From: Paludibacter sp.
Lineage (GTDB): Bacteria > Bacteroidota > Bacteroidia > Bacteroidales > Paludibacteraceae
DNA length: 64,000 nucleotides
Reading direction: 5' to 3'
Assembly: GCA_023666945.1 (NCBI GenBank)
Contig: JAMPAY010000001.1
Location: 1 to 64,000 of the forward strand
Notes under the pieces: generated by a model
Databases searched by the model: none
Seen by the model: the letters and a program-made list of their open reading frames with translations, nothing else
Told to the model about the DNA's origin: nothing
Part shown: positions 56,154 through 64,000 of the stretch, piece by piece
Layout: every line of letters begins with the position of its first letter
Position numbering within the stretch: position 1 is the stretch's first letter
Made by a program: the position numbers and the translations under genes

Positions 56154-56183
56154 CAAAAGTACAACATTTTTCTGACATACCAA
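56154..56183 (-). promoter_or_regulatory. promoter of the tRNA array
   Basis: On the minus strand, TTG (56181-56183) and TACTTTTG (56154-56161) have a 19-bp spacer, about 85 bp before tRNA-Gly. On the plus strand, a -7-like TATCTTTG (56233-56240) serves ttcA. Confidence 0.7.
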
Positions 56184-56269
56184 ACTTTTACGCAAAAAAA
56201 ATTAGGAAAAGTTTTATACCACTAAATTATTGTATCTTTGCAGCGCAATAATGACACGTTATTTTATTT

Positions 56270-57031
56270 ATGGAACGCACTGAAAAAGAGATAGAAATTA
56301 TTCGTCTTGAGAAACGTATCACACGTTTATTTCATCAAGCCTGTTCTGATTACGGTCTGATAGAAGACGGTGACCATATACTCATAGGGCTATCGGGAGG
56401 TAAAGATTCATTGGCATTAGTGGAATTATTAGGCAGACGTTCCAAGATATACAAGCCTCGTTTTCGGGTAAGTGCCGTACATATATCGGTTGAAAATATC
56501 GGTTATCAGTCGGACACAACCTACCTATCCGACTTCTGCCAAAACCACGGAGTCCGTTTCATTCATTACACAACCCGTTTTGACGACAGCACCGATCAAC
56601 GCAAGTCGCACTGCTTTCTATGTTCTTGGTACAGAAGAAAAGCTCTATTTGAAGTTGCGAAACAAGAAGGTTGCAGCAAAATAGCACTCGGACATCACAA
56701 AGATGATATTGTGGAAACATTGCTTATGAATCTTGTTTTTCAGGGTAACTTCGGGAGTATAAGTCCGAAACTACAAATGCAGAAATTTCCGATGACCCTC
56801 ATACGTCCTTTGTGTTTAATTGAAGAAAAAGACCTACAACGCTATGCCACACTATGCCAATACCAAAAACAACAGAAATTGTGTCCTTACGAAAAAGAAA
56901 GTTCGCGCAGTGACATAAAGAATCTTATACAAGAATTAGAGAAATTCAACCCTCATGTGCGTGACAGCCTTTGGGGAGCAATGGAAAACATAAAAACAGA
57001 ATACTTACCCCACAAAATAGCAGAGAAATGA
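56270..57031 (+). CDS. ttcA: tRNA 2-thiocytidine biosynthesis protein TtcA-like
   Basis: This 253-residue PP-loop ATPase would thiolate cytidine 32 of some tRNAs. The ATP loop LSGGKDSLAL lies at 41-50. A Cys pair (HCFLCSW) and a later CPYE supply the iron-sulphur cluster ligands of TtcA. KIALGHHKDDIVETLLMN and LIRPLCLIEEKDLQRYA are conserved. The tRNA array lies next to it on the opposite strand. The next gene overlaps its stop (ATGA). Confidence 0.88.
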   Translation: MERTEKEIEIIRLEKRITRLFHQACSDYGLIEDGDHILIGLSGGKDSLALVELLGRRSKIYKPRFRVSAVHISVENIGYQSDTTYLSDFCQNHGVRFIHYTTRFDDSTDQRKSHCFLCSWYRRKALFEVAKQEGCSKIALGHHKDDIVETLLMNLVFQGNFGSISPKLQMQKFPMTLIRPLCLIEEKDLQRYATLCQYQKQQKLCPYEKESSRSDIKNLIQELEKFNPHVRDSLWGAMENIKTEYLPHKIAEK

Positions 57032-57390
57032 AAACACTTTTTACCATAGGCATGTTGATATGCTCCAACATTTTTATGACATTAGCATGGTACGGACACC
57101 TAAAACTCGGTGAATACAAATGGTTTCAGCAATTGCCCATTATCGGAGTTATCGCTATCAGTTGGGGTATAGCATTCTTTGAGTACTGCCTGCAAGTGCC
57201 CGCTAACAGAATAGGTTTCGAGGGAAACGGAGGCCCGTTCAGCCTAATGCAACTCAAGGTAATTCAAGAAGTCATCACACTGAGCATCTTCATTATCTTC
57301 TCTTTGATTGCTTTCCATGCACAACTACGATGGAATCATATTGTAGCGATGCTATTACTGATTTTGGCCGTATACTTTGCTTATAAATAA
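57028..57390 (+). CDS. DMT family protein (DUF486)
   Basis: This 120-residue membrane protein has four helices (about 3-20, 33-52, 66-95 and 98-118). GEYKWFQQLPIIGVIAISWGIAFFEYCLQVPANRIG, here given by its ends GEYKW and VPANRIG, is the hallmark of the DUF486 family. Its function is unknown. The start overlaps the ttcA stop, and it is followed by a terminator. Confidence 0.85.
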   Translation: MKTLFTIGMLICSNIFMTLAWYGHLKLGEYKWFQQLPIIGVIAISWGIAFFEYCLQVPANRIGFEGNGGPFSLMQLKVIQEVITLSIFIIFSLIAFHAQLRWNHIVAMLLLILAVYFAYK

Positions 57391-57427
57391 CAGAGAGGTT
57401 ATGCACACATGGTCATAACCTCTCTGT
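57390..57427. terminator. bidirectional terminator between the DMT-family gene and guaD
   Basis: ACAGAGAGGTTATG and CATAACCTCTCTGT form a perfect 14-bp stem with a 10-base loop, between two converging genes. Confidence 0.8.
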
Positions 57428-57451
57428 AGATTATTATTCAGACTTTCCGCA

Positions 57452-57925
57452 TCAGTACTCTACCTTATCGGCATTAACCTCCCATGCCTGAAATGCCTTA
57501 ATGGCTTCTTCGGGCAAGAGTTGTACAGCCCTCAAGCGGCGATCTTCAATACGAAGGTCTATCTCATCGTAGATAAACTTGTCATCGAAACCAATACGCG
57601 CAGCATCTTGCTGATTATTGCCATAGAACATGCGATCGATATGCGCCCAATAGATTGCCCCCAAGCACATAGGACAAGGTTCGCAACTGGTATAGATGGT
57701 ACATCCTGTCAGGTCGAATGTACCCAACTTCTGACAAGCGGCACGAATGGCTGATACTTCGGCATGCGCAGTAGGATCGCAATTGGCAGTAACACGATTA
57801 ACGCCCGTAGCCACAATCTCACCATCTTTCACAATAACCGCCCCAAAAGGGCCTCCGCCATTGTTTACATTTTCAACAGAGAGGGCAATTGCCTGTCTCA
57901 TAAAATCATTATCTGTCATAATCAT
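57452..57925 (-). CDS. guaD: guanine deaminase
   Basis: This 157-residue zinc deaminase of the CDA fold converts guanine to xanthine. The zinc motifs are TAHAEVSAIRAA and TSCEPCPMCLGAIYWA. The C-terminal FDDKFIYDEI and FQAWEVNADKVEY closely resemble Bacillus subtilis GuaD rather than TadA. An alternative start is two codons downstream. It is monocistronic with its own promoter. Confidence 0.88.
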   Translation of the reverse strand: MIMTDNDFMRQAIALSVENVNNGGGPFGAVIVKDGEIVATGVNRVTANCDPTAHAEVSAIRAACQKLGTFDLTGCTIYTSCEPCPMCLGAIYWAHIDRMFYGNNQQDAARIGFDDKFIYDEIDLRIEDRRLRAVQLLPEEAIKAFQAWEVNADKVEY

Positions 57926-57957
57926 ATATTGCTGAATACGTTTTATTCTTAACGCTG

Positions 57958-57988
57958 CAAAGATACAAAACTAATCGGATATTCACAA
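57958..57988 (-). promoter_or_regulatory. promoter of guaD
   Basis: On the minus strand, TTG (57986-57988) and TATCTTTG (57958-57965) have a 20-bp spacer, about 35 bp upstream of the start codon. Confidence 0.78.
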
Positions 57989-57996
57989 CAACAGAC

Positions 57997-58018
57997 AAGC
58001 CACCCTCACGGGTGGCTT
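57997..58018 (-). terminator. terminator of the PspC/PadR operon
   Basis: AAGCCACCC and GGGTGGCTT form a perfect 9-bp stem with a 4-base loop, 27 bp after the stop of the PspC-DUF2807 gene, with T-rich sequence beyond on the minus strand. It lies next to the guaD promoter. Confidence 0.75.
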
Positions 58019-58045
58019 TGTCCTTGATTGAAAAAACTATTCTAT

Positions 58046-59683
58046 TTATTTACGTTTTATTTTGCTTGCACCTACCTCAATGCTTTTCTCCACAGTAGGA
58101 TTGCCCTTATACGATATTTTGCTTGCCCCGGCTGCTTGTGCCGACAACGATTGTGCACAAGCGATAGCGGCCTTACTTCCTCCTGCGCAATAGACAGAAG
58201 CCGTATCTGTCAGCAATTTGTAAGCATCGATATTTCCTGCACCTAACAGACGTACATCCATATTCCGTGCCACGCCCTCCATTTTCAGATTGCTTGCACC
58301 TTGCACATCAATGATTAACTTCTGCGTCTCCACTTGTAAATCTGCCTTAGAAGCCCCTTTCAACTTCAGAGTGAGTGATTCGGAACGCAACATTCCATCT
58401 GTTTTCACCTTACTTGCTCCTGCTATGTCAACAGAGCGCACATCGGGTGCGGCAAGCACGACTTCTGCAGTTTCGACATAATTATCAACACAACCAATAT
58501 ACAAAACGCCCTCTCTAACTTCGGTGGTTATATTCGACGGCACCACTGCAGCAATGGTCAGCAAGCGATTGGAGTCTTGCTTTAACTCCAAATCGATTGC
58601 TCCCTGCGCCACGACAGCATAAAACGGTTCCACGTCACGCACCTCGGTTGTTGCACCATCCGATTTAGACACAAACGTATCAGACAGCGAGAGACTCCCC
58701 TTAGCATATATTGTCATGGCACCCGCACCTAACAATGAAACAAGCCACAAAAGACCCACAACCCACCAAAATGCTGCTATAGGATGTTGCCTTTTTCGAA
58801 CATATTTAACCACCCAATAGATTAGCGCAAATAGCGGTACTCCGATAACCAAAACAACCAAGAACACATATAATGCCACCAGCCAACCGTTTCCTCCGAA
58901 AATTTCCAACCCTCCGGCCAAAGGCAAACCTGCCAAGAAGCCACTCATACCGCCAAACATACCAAAGGCAACTCCCAAAAACGCCACACATAACGACCCA
59001 AGCACTATAAGCAACGGAGCAATAACACAAACCAATATCAACCCAAGACAAAGTTTCAAGCAAACTTCCAAGACCGTACGACAACCGCGCGAAGAAGAAT
59101 GCCGACTTTCGTTTTCTTTCATTCGTTCGTATTCACACTTAATATTCTCTACCGATGCAGGTTCTCCCCTCATTTCCAATCGTTGTGCAGCCGTAACCGC
59201 CCCCGATGCAATAGCCCATACCATGAGATAAATAGGGATTGTTATTCCCCAGAAAAAGGTACACAACAACACCAATACTCTCACCCAAAACACATCCCAT
59301 CCGACATAGGCTGCAAAACCGGCACACACCCCGCCCAATATCCGATTATCCACATCTCTATAGAAACGATGCTTGCGCGGTGCTTCATTCGCATCAGCAG
59401 ACGCATCATCACCCTCCGCATCGACAAAAGCATCGGGACTTCCCAACTGCTCCATAACACACTCCGTCATATTGGCATCAACCACTTCAATACGTTGACG
59501 AGAAAGCATTTCGCCAAACAACTCTGCAATACGTGCCTCTATATCCTGCATTATTTCTGCCGTATCATCCGATGATTCCAAACGGCTCTCTATCGCCTCC
59601 AAATAATCACTCAGGATAGCATAAGCATCGTCATCTATATTAAAAACAATACCATTCAGATTAATTGTTAATGTCTTCTTCAT
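58046..59683 (-). CDS. PspC domain protein with C-terminal DUF2807 beta-solenoid
   Basis: This is a membrane protein of about 545 residues. An N-terminal cytoplasmic segment (1-105) precedes a PspC domain (about 108-168, RFYRDVDNRILGGVCAGFAAYVG in parts). Several helices follow (to about 335), then a periplasmic beta-solenoid of the DUF2807 type (about 355-545, with repeats such as SVDIAGASKVKTDG and IDVQGASNLKMEG). The start at 59683 (MKKTLTINLNG) is preferred. PspC proteins belong to envelope-stress responses. It is encoded with a short PspC protein and a PadR repressor. Confidence 0.88.
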   Translation of the reverse strand: MKKTLTINLNGIVFNIDDDAYAILSDYLEAIESRLESSDDTAEIMQDIEARIAELFGEMLSRQRIEVVDANMTECVMEQLGSPDAFVDAEGDDASADANEAPRKHRFYRDVDNRILGGVCAGFAAYVGWDVFWVRVLVLLCTFFWGITIPIYLMVWAIASGAVTAAQRLEMRGEPASVENIKCEYERMKENESRHSSSRGCRTVLEVCLKLCLGLILVCVIAPLLIVLGSLCVAFLGVAFGMFGGMSGFLAGLPLAGGLEIFGGNGWLVALYVFLVVLVIGVPLFALIYWVVKYVRKRQHPIAAFWWVVGLLWLVSLLGAGAMTIYAKGSLSLSDTFVSKSDGATTEVRDVEPFYAVVAQGAIDLELKQDSNRLLTIAAVVPSNITTEVREGVLYIGCVDNYVETAEVVLAAPDVRSVDIAGASKVKTDGMLRSESLTLKLKGASKADLQVETQKLIIDVQGASNLKMEGVARNMDVRLLGAGNIDAYKLLTDTASVYCAGGSKAAIACAQSLSAQAAGASKISYKGNPTVEKSIEVGASKIKRK

Positions 59684-59722
59684 AACGCACAAATTTTATC
59701 AATTAAAAACATCCTATTTTGC

Positions 59723-59929
59723 TTACCGAGGCAACCGATTTGCAGGCGGCATAATAATACACAAAATAATATATAGCAACAATCCCGGAAAACCGATACC
59801 CATTATCGACAAAACCGCATAAGCGACTCTCACTACCGTAGGATCAACCTCAAGCCACTCGGCTATTCCCGCACACACTCCGGCAATCATCTTATTACCC
59901 GAGCGACAAAGTTTCTTTTCTGTGTTCAT
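59723..59929 (-). CDS. short PspC domain protein
   Basis: This 68-residue protein is almost only a PspC domain: LCRSGNKMIAGVCAGIAEWL, a DPTVVRVAYAV turn and one long membrane helix (about 38-58). It lies 39 bp before the larger PspC gene and 12 bp after padR in the same direction. It probably acts with the larger PspC protein at the inner membrane. Confidence 0.87.
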   Translation of the reverse strand: MNTEKKLCRSGNKMIAGVCAGIAEWLEVDPTVVRVAYAVLSIMGIGFPGLLLYIILCIIMPPANRLPR

Positions 59930-59941
59930 AATCTTTTATTT

Positions 59942-60265
59942 TCAATTGTTAGAAATCTTGTTAACCGAAGCATTGATAGCACGCCATTCCTGCTCCAAGC
60001 CAGAGAGCAAATCACGCCCTTTATCCGTTATACAAAAATATTTTCGCGGCGGTCCTGAGGGTGACTCTTGCCACCGATATGCCAATATGCCCGCATTCTT
60101 CATACGCGACAATAAGGGATACAACGTACCTTCCACCACTAATAAATCAGCCGCTTTCAAATACTCAAGAATTTCCGATGCATATGCTTCCTGCTGACTG
60201 ATAATCTCCAAGATGCAATACTCTAAAATTCCTTTCCGCATCTGCGATTTAATGTTATCTATCAT
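59942..60265 (-). CDS. PadR family transcriptional regulator
   Basis: This 107-residue winged-helix repressor has MRKGILEYCILEIIS, the recognition part VVEGTLYPLLSRMKNAGIL and the wing PPRKYFCITDKGRDLL. It is the first gene of the PspC operon, so it likely controls its own operon. The start at 60265 (MIDNIKSQM) is chosen because PadR proteins begin there and the promoter is 60 bp upstream. Confidence 0.88.
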   Translation of the reverse strand: MIDNIKSQMRKGILEYCILEIISQQEAYASEILEYLKAADLLVVEGTLYPLLSRMKNAGILAYRWQESPSGPPRKYFCITDKGRDLLSGLEQEWRAINASVNKISNN

Positions 60266-60325
60266 AGTGATTCCTTTTTTATATGGTAAGAGCCACAATA
60301 ACTCCTACTCTTTGTTTTCCGAGTG

Positions 60326-60356
60326 CAAAATTACAACATTTTCTATTACCTTGCAA
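60326..60356 (-). promoter_or_regulatory. promoter of padR-pspC operon
   Basis: On the minus strand, TTG (60354-60356) and TAATTTTG (60326-60333) have a 20-bp spacer. It is the likely site of autorepression by the PadR protein. Confidence 0.72.
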
Positions 60357-60541
60357 TACATAGTAGTGTATTTACGTAAACTTTTTACACAACAAAACAA
60401 TAACAGACTACATACAAGTTATTTACAATAATAAAAAAACAGAAAAAAACATGACAGAAACTTCAAAAAAGCACATCTCTGCGCGATAGGATCTTCTTAC
60501 CAAGGCTTAATAAACACCTATTTCAAGAACCTATATGCTAT

Positions 60542-61027
60542 CTATTGCTTCGTTTTACGCCGGCATATCTTACACGTTCCATACACCGACAAAGAGAAGT
60601 CGTTCATTACAAAATTAGAGAAACGCTTACCTTTCAAGATATTCTCAATGGCCTTATCTTTAAAATCGACCATCCTACCGCAATTGGTACAAACAAAACG
60701 CATTGTATGTGCATTGCCACGCAACAATTCATACTCCACCACACGCACTTTATGCTGCAAACTGAGTTTACGAATAATGTGGCAAGCGCACAACAGATCC
60801 AAGGTATTATATACAGTTCCCGTACTCACACGAACCACAGATTGCATATCCTTTATCAGTAGTTCTGCCGTAAAATTACGCTTATAGGAACATATCTGTT
60901 TCAGCAAAAACAAGCGTTCGGGAGTACATCGCAACCCATTATCCTTCAGATACTCGCGCAACCTCACCGCTGCATCCTCATACAGTGTCTGTATATGTTG
61001 CTCCTGTTGCCGCACAGAAGATTTCAT
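60542..61027 (-). CDS. Fur family transcriptional regulator
   Basis: This 161-residue metal-type repressor has a winged helix at about 28-95 (RCTPERLFLLKQI, STGTVYNTLDLL), then a dimerisation domain with CTNCG and a terminal CKIC pair for a structural zinc. The usual HHxHxxC regulatory-metal motif is replaced by NAHTMRFVC, so metal sensing may differ from true Fur. It overlaps the GNAT gene (ATGA), so the two are co-expressed. Confidence 0.85.
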   Translation of the reverse strand: MKSSVRQQEQHIQTLYEDAAVRLREYLKDNGLRCTPERLFLLKQICSYKRNFTAELLIKDMQSVVRVSTGTVYNTLDLLCACHIIRKLSLQHKVRVVEYELLRGNAHTMRFVCTNCGRMVDFKDKAIENILKGKRFSNFVMNDFSLSVYGTCKICRRKTKQ

Positions 61028-62157
61028 CAGATAGATTTTATATACGCCCTACGACGTTTGTGCTGCTTGCGATCGAAATACTCCCAATTGGCTTGATTCT
61101 TGGCATTCGTTTCCATAATAGAAGTGGTTTCTACACGCTTGATGCCATACTGTTGGAAATAGGGAATCTGATCGACAATAATCAAACTATTAACTCCCTT
61201 ATTCTGATAATCGGGATGCACAGCGATTAAGAGCAAATCGAAAGATTCCATTTTCTTTGCTCTCAATGCCTTAATGATGTGATACCACCCAAACGGGAAC
61301 AACTTACCACCACTCTTACGCAAGGCTTCCGATATATCGGGCATACCTACCCCTACAGCCACTATTTCGTCTTTCTCATTCACTACAATCGTAACAAAAT
61401 CGAAATTCAATAACGGGAAATACATCTCACTATAGTATTTCTTCTGACGCGGTGTAAGCGGCTGAAAATTATACAAATGTTGGTAAGCCGTATCGATAAC
61501 ATCAAAATACGAATACCCGTATTTACGTATCAATTCACGCACATTCTTTACCTTATCCACACGTACGCGGCTTCGTTCTGCTGCGATTTTACTCATTCGT
61601 GCCAAACGCTCAGGCACAGTATCAGGAGGAGTCAATTGAAACTCAATCCAATCGTTTTCCTTAACCAAACCATAAGCCTCCATATGGCGGATATAATACG
61701 GATAGTTATATAAAGATGCCATAGGAGCCAAATACTCAAAACCTTCAATCAGCAACCCTTCATGGTCTAAATCGGTAAAACCTACCGGACCATTCAGCGT
61801 ATCCATCCCCTTACTTTTCCCCCATGCCGCCACGGCATCCAACAAAGCCTTTGAGACCTCCAAATCGTCGATAAAATCCATCCAACCAAAGCGCACCTTC
61901 TTCACATTCCAATGGCTATTGGCTGCATAATTAACAATTCCGGCAATACGCCCTACTATATTTCCATCGCGATACGCCAAATATAAGATATGCTCACTTA
62001 CCTCGTGAACGGGGTTCTTTTTTACATCGAACGTATCCAATTCATCTTGCAACAAGGCAGGGCAATAATTTTCACAATCTTTATAGAGGTCATTACCAAA
62101 TTGAATGAACTTTTTGATGTCTTTCTTTGTTTTAATTTCGCGTATTTCTACAGCCAT
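61027..62157 (-). CDS. GNAT-fold N-acetyltransferase-like protein
   Basis: This 376-residue protein has a C-terminal GNAT region with LLIAVHPDYQNKGVNSLIIVDQI (in parts), the acetyl-CoA binding loop, and a less conserved N-terminal half (REIKTKKDIKKFIQFGNDLY, WNVKKVRFGWMDFIDD). The family is widespread in Bacteroidetes and has no assigned substrate. It is first in an operon with the Fur-like regulator. Confidence 0.8.
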   Translation of the reverse strand: MAVEIREIKTKKDIKKFIQFGNDLYKDCENYCPALLQDELDTFDVKKNPVHEVSEHILYLAYRDGNIVGRIAGIVNYAANSHWNVKKVRFGWMDFIDDLEVSKALLDAVAAWGKSKGMDTLNGPVGFTDLDHEGLLIEGFEYLAPMASLYNYPYYIRHMEAYGLVKENDWIEFQLTPPDTVPERLARMSKIAAERSRVRVDKVKNVRELIRKYGYSYFDVIDTAYQHLYNFQPLTPRQKKYYSEMYFPLLNFDFVTIVVNEKDEIVAVGVGMPDISEALRKSGGKLFPFGWYHIIKALRAKKMESFDLLLIAVHPDYQNKGVNSLIIVDQIPYFQQYGIKRVETTSIMETNAKNQANWEYFDRKQHKRRRAYIKSI

Positions 62158-62189
62158 AGTATCAGTCTATTATTGCTTATAACGAGCGG

Positions 62190-62220
62190 CAAAATTACAG
62201 TTTTTTTTTTGAAAGACCAA
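62190..62220 (-). promoter_or_regulatory. promoter of the GNAT-Fur operon
   Basis: On the minus strand, TTG (62218-62220) and TAATTTTG (62190-62197) have a 20-bp spacer. A divergent -7-like TATCTTTG (62240-62247, plus) lies upstream of the LOG gene without a well-placed -33. Confidence 0.68.
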
Positions 62221-62297
62221 GAATGCCGCCAAAAAGCACTATCTTTGCAAACGGAAAGACCTACTTTTCTCAATAACAATCATAAATATACGTCATC

Positions 62298-62888
62298 ATG
62301 AATTCAATTCGTTCGCTTGCCGTGTACGCAGCCTCCAGTACGCAAATAGACCCTATTTATTTCGAATGCGCACGAAAACTCGGGCATATTCTTGCGCAAA
62401 ACAACATACGTCTTGTTTATGGAGCAGGCAATATGGGGCTGATGGGTGAAATTGCCGATGCCGTTTTAGAACAAGGCGGCAAAGTAACCGGTGTTATTCC
62501 TGAATTTATGGTGGAACAACATTGGGAACATCAAGGATGCACAGACCTGATAATAACCCCCGACATGCACCAACGCAAAGCCACCATAGAACAATTATCC
62601 GATGCCATGCTCGCACTACCCGGAGGAATAGGTACATTTGAAGAACTACTTGAAATACTCACATGGAAACAATTAGGCTTACACACAAAACCCGTCGTAA
62701 TACTCAACATCAACGGCTACTACGACAATCTGCTGCGATGCCTCAATCAGATGGTAGAAGAACATTTCATGCGCGACATTCACAACAATAAGATGTATAG
62801 CGTTGTCGGTTCAGCCGAAGAAGTACTTCATGCCATTGCCAATGCCCCTGCATGGGACAAATCAATTCGCAAAGCCGCTAAAATATAA
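62298..62888 (+). CDS. LOG family protein (nucleotide 5'-monophosphate phosphoribohydrolase-like)
   Basis: This 196-residue Rossmann-fold protein has the LOG signature PGGIGTFEELLEILTWKQLG, with the catalytic Arg/Glu region MHQRKATIEQ upstream. GAGNMGLMGEIADAVL forms the nucleotide-binding loop. LOG enzymes release the base from nucleoside monophosphates. It lies 15 bp before the DUF4271 gene. Confidence 0.92.
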   Translation: MNSIRSLAVYAASSTQIDPIYFECARKLGHILAQNNIRLVYGAGNMGLMGEIADAVLEQGGKVTGVIPEFMVEQHWEHQGCTDLIITPDMHQRKATIEQLSDAMLALPGGIGTFEELLEILTWKQLGLHTKPVVILNINGYYDNLLRCLNQMVEEHFMRDIHNNKMYSVVGSAEEVLHAIANAPAWDKSIRKAAKI

Positions 62889-62903
62889 CCTGCTTCCCAC
62901 TCA

Positions 62904-63569
62904 ATGGAACCTATTCTGCGCATATCTTCTTCTTTATCTGAAGCATGGACTGCATGGACAATGCTCTTCCTGCCAATAATGTTTGCCATATCTTCGTGGA
63001 TGCAACCCGGCTTAACCATCAATAGTTTTCGCAACTTATCCGATTCGAAACAACGCGGCAACCAACTCAGCAATACCAATTTTAACATTCCGGGAATAAT
63101 TTGCCTTCTTATCTACCAAATCGGCATATTCTCCATGGCAGTATATACCTGCCTGCCTCACGCCTCTCGGTTTGCGTGCAGCGAATGGCTGATTACTTCT
63201 GCCATCTTTGCACTCATATTATTAGTACAATACCTCATTGCCCACCTTTTGGCGTTTATTTTCTTCAACAGGTCATTGCTTGATACCTGCTTTCGCTATC
63301 GGTTAGAAATCAATACGTGCCTATCCACCTTATTTTATCCTATTCTGCTTTTTGCACTGTTTTACCCACAAACCAACTTACATGCGATAGCCGGCATACT
63401 TATTTCTCTGACAATTATTACAGAAGTGCTGTTGCTATGGAAACTTTTTCGACTTTTTTTTCAGAAACCTCTGGCAGGGTTCTATATTTTGTTGTACCTT
63501 TGCACTCTCGAAATAATCCCTCTTGCAGGGTGGATTTTCGTTGTGAATTTTTTAGTCAACCAAGTATAA
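62904..63569 (+). CDS. DUF4271 family membrane protein
   Basis: This 221-residue protein has about six membrane helices (about 14-30, 60-80, 92-116, 135-155, 160-178, 195-220) and a signal-like N-terminus. The order of a LOG protein, DUF4271 and uroporphyrinogen-III synthase is typical of Bacteroidales. Its function is unknown. Confidence 0.85.
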   Translation: MEPILRISSSLSEAWTAWTMLFLPIMFAISSWMQPGLTINSFRNLSDSKQRGNQLSNTNFNIPGIICLLIYQIGIFSMAVYTCLPHASRFACSEWLITSAIFALILLVQYLIAHLLAFIFFNRSLLDTCFRYRLEINTCLSTLFYPILLFALFYPQTNLHAIAGILISLTIITEVLLLWKLFRLFFQKPLAGFYILLYLCTLEIIPLAGWIFVVNFLVNQV

Positions 63570-63588
63570 CCACAAAAACGTTAGAGCC

Positions 63589-64000
63589 TTGAAAGTCAAG
63601 AATATACTAATCTCACAGCCCAAACCGACTACTGAAAAATCGCCTTATTTCGATATTGAAGCCCGATACGGAGTGCGTATGCATTTCCATCAGTTTATAC
63701 GTGTGGAAGAACTCACTCCAAGAGAATTTCGTGCACAACACATCAACATTCTCGACTATTCCGCCATTATTTTCAGTTCAAGATTGGGTATAGACCATTT
63801 CTTTCATCTTTGTGAAGAAATGCGGGTTACCATTCCCGATTCCATGCACTACTACTGTGTATCGGAATCAATTGCCAACTATTTGCAAAAATACATACAA
63901 TATCGCAAGCGCAAAGTCTTTTTTGCAGCAGGCAATAATATAGCCGGTCTTGTACCGCTGATGCTACGACGTCCTAACGACAAATTCCTTATGGCTGTGG
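63589..64000 (+). CDS. hemD: uroporphyrinogen-III synthase (5' part)
   Basis: At least 137 residues are present before the window ends. The frame starts with TTG at 63589 (LKVKNILISQPKP), matching the conserved HemD start in Bacteroidetes; no ATG is available nearby. AIIFSSRLGIDHFF and YYCVSESIANYL are family blocks. It closes the linear tetrapyrrole to uroporphyrinogen III in heme synthesis. It starts 19 bp after the DUF4271 gene. Confidence 0.88.
   Translation, partial: MKVKNILISQPKPTTEKSPYFDIEARYGVRMHFHQFIRVEELTPREFRAQHINILDYSAIIFSSRLGIDHFFHLCEEMRVTIPDSMHYYCVSESIANYLQKYIQYRKRKVFFAAGNNIAGLVPLMLRRPNDKFLMAV

Overview
The window is bacterial DNA from the order Bacteroidales. Support comes from the many TAnnTTTG (-7) / TTG (-33) promoters with a spacer close to 20 bp, a hybrid two-component regulator with a periplasmic propeller, DUF4491/DUF4827/DUF4271 proteins, a type IX secretion (T9SS) C-terminal domain, an ExbB-x-ExbD-ExbD locus and a Bacteroidales-type HemD. 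The family cannot be fixed from the sequence alone. Most of the window is core genome. Two stretches, about 1.1-12.9 kb and 41.7-45.1 kb, look accessory and are more A/T-rich by eye.

The most interesting region is 1618-12904, a compact nine-gene, same-strand operon. It encodes a VWA-like lipoprotein, a small three-helix membrane protein, a tubulin/FtsZ-like GTPase, a 1115-residue protein with an actin/Hsp70-type ATPase domain, a membrane-anchored beta-rich protein, a MotA/TolQ-like channel subunit with long helical tails, a MotB/OmpA-like partner with the membrane Asp, a lipoprotein fusing a trypsin-like protease to a CAP domain, and a 58-residue membrane protein. It thus puts both cytoskeletal NTPase folds next to a proton-driven stator pair and envelope proteins. 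It recalls Zorya ZorAB but has no Zorya effector. I read it as a candidate undescribed envelope-spanning sensor or conflict system. It sits between two hairpins with perfect 15-bp stems (1407-1440 and 12942-12983).

The region 13.0-21.5 kb is on the minus strand. It holds an iron/heme-type operon (porin, imelysin, di-heme oxidoreductase), then CcsBA cytochrome c maturation, DUF4491 and a small unknown gene. A separate secreted protein gene lies upstream. From 21.7 to 31.5 kb is one plus-strand run: rfbA, a hybrid sensor-regulator, an FKBP lipoprotein, DUF4827, glmM, surE, a small membrane protein and lpxB, mainly envelope sugar and lipid A metabolism. From 31.6 to 36.9 kb (minus) are rsfS, ftsH and an M16 protease. 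From 37.2 to 41.4 kb (plus) are an acyl-CoA ligase, udk, a PolB-like exonuclease and a lytic transglycosylase.

The region 41.7-45.1 kb (minus) carries a small secreted protein, a collagen-like/leucine-rich-repeat surface lipoprotein broken by two frameshifts, and small unknown genes. Next come tRNA-Arg and serB (plus). The TonB energising genes, tRNA-Ser, tatD, queA, a THUMP rRNA methyltransferase and an ABC exporter (minus) follow. The exporter has an unusual array of four 11-bp repeats upstream. The rest holds a tRNA-Gly/Leu/Leu array, ttcA, a DMT-family protein, guaD, a PspC/PadR envelope-stress module, a Fur-family regulator with a GNAT protein, a LOG-family protein, a DUF4271 protein and the 5' part of hemD, which runs off the end.
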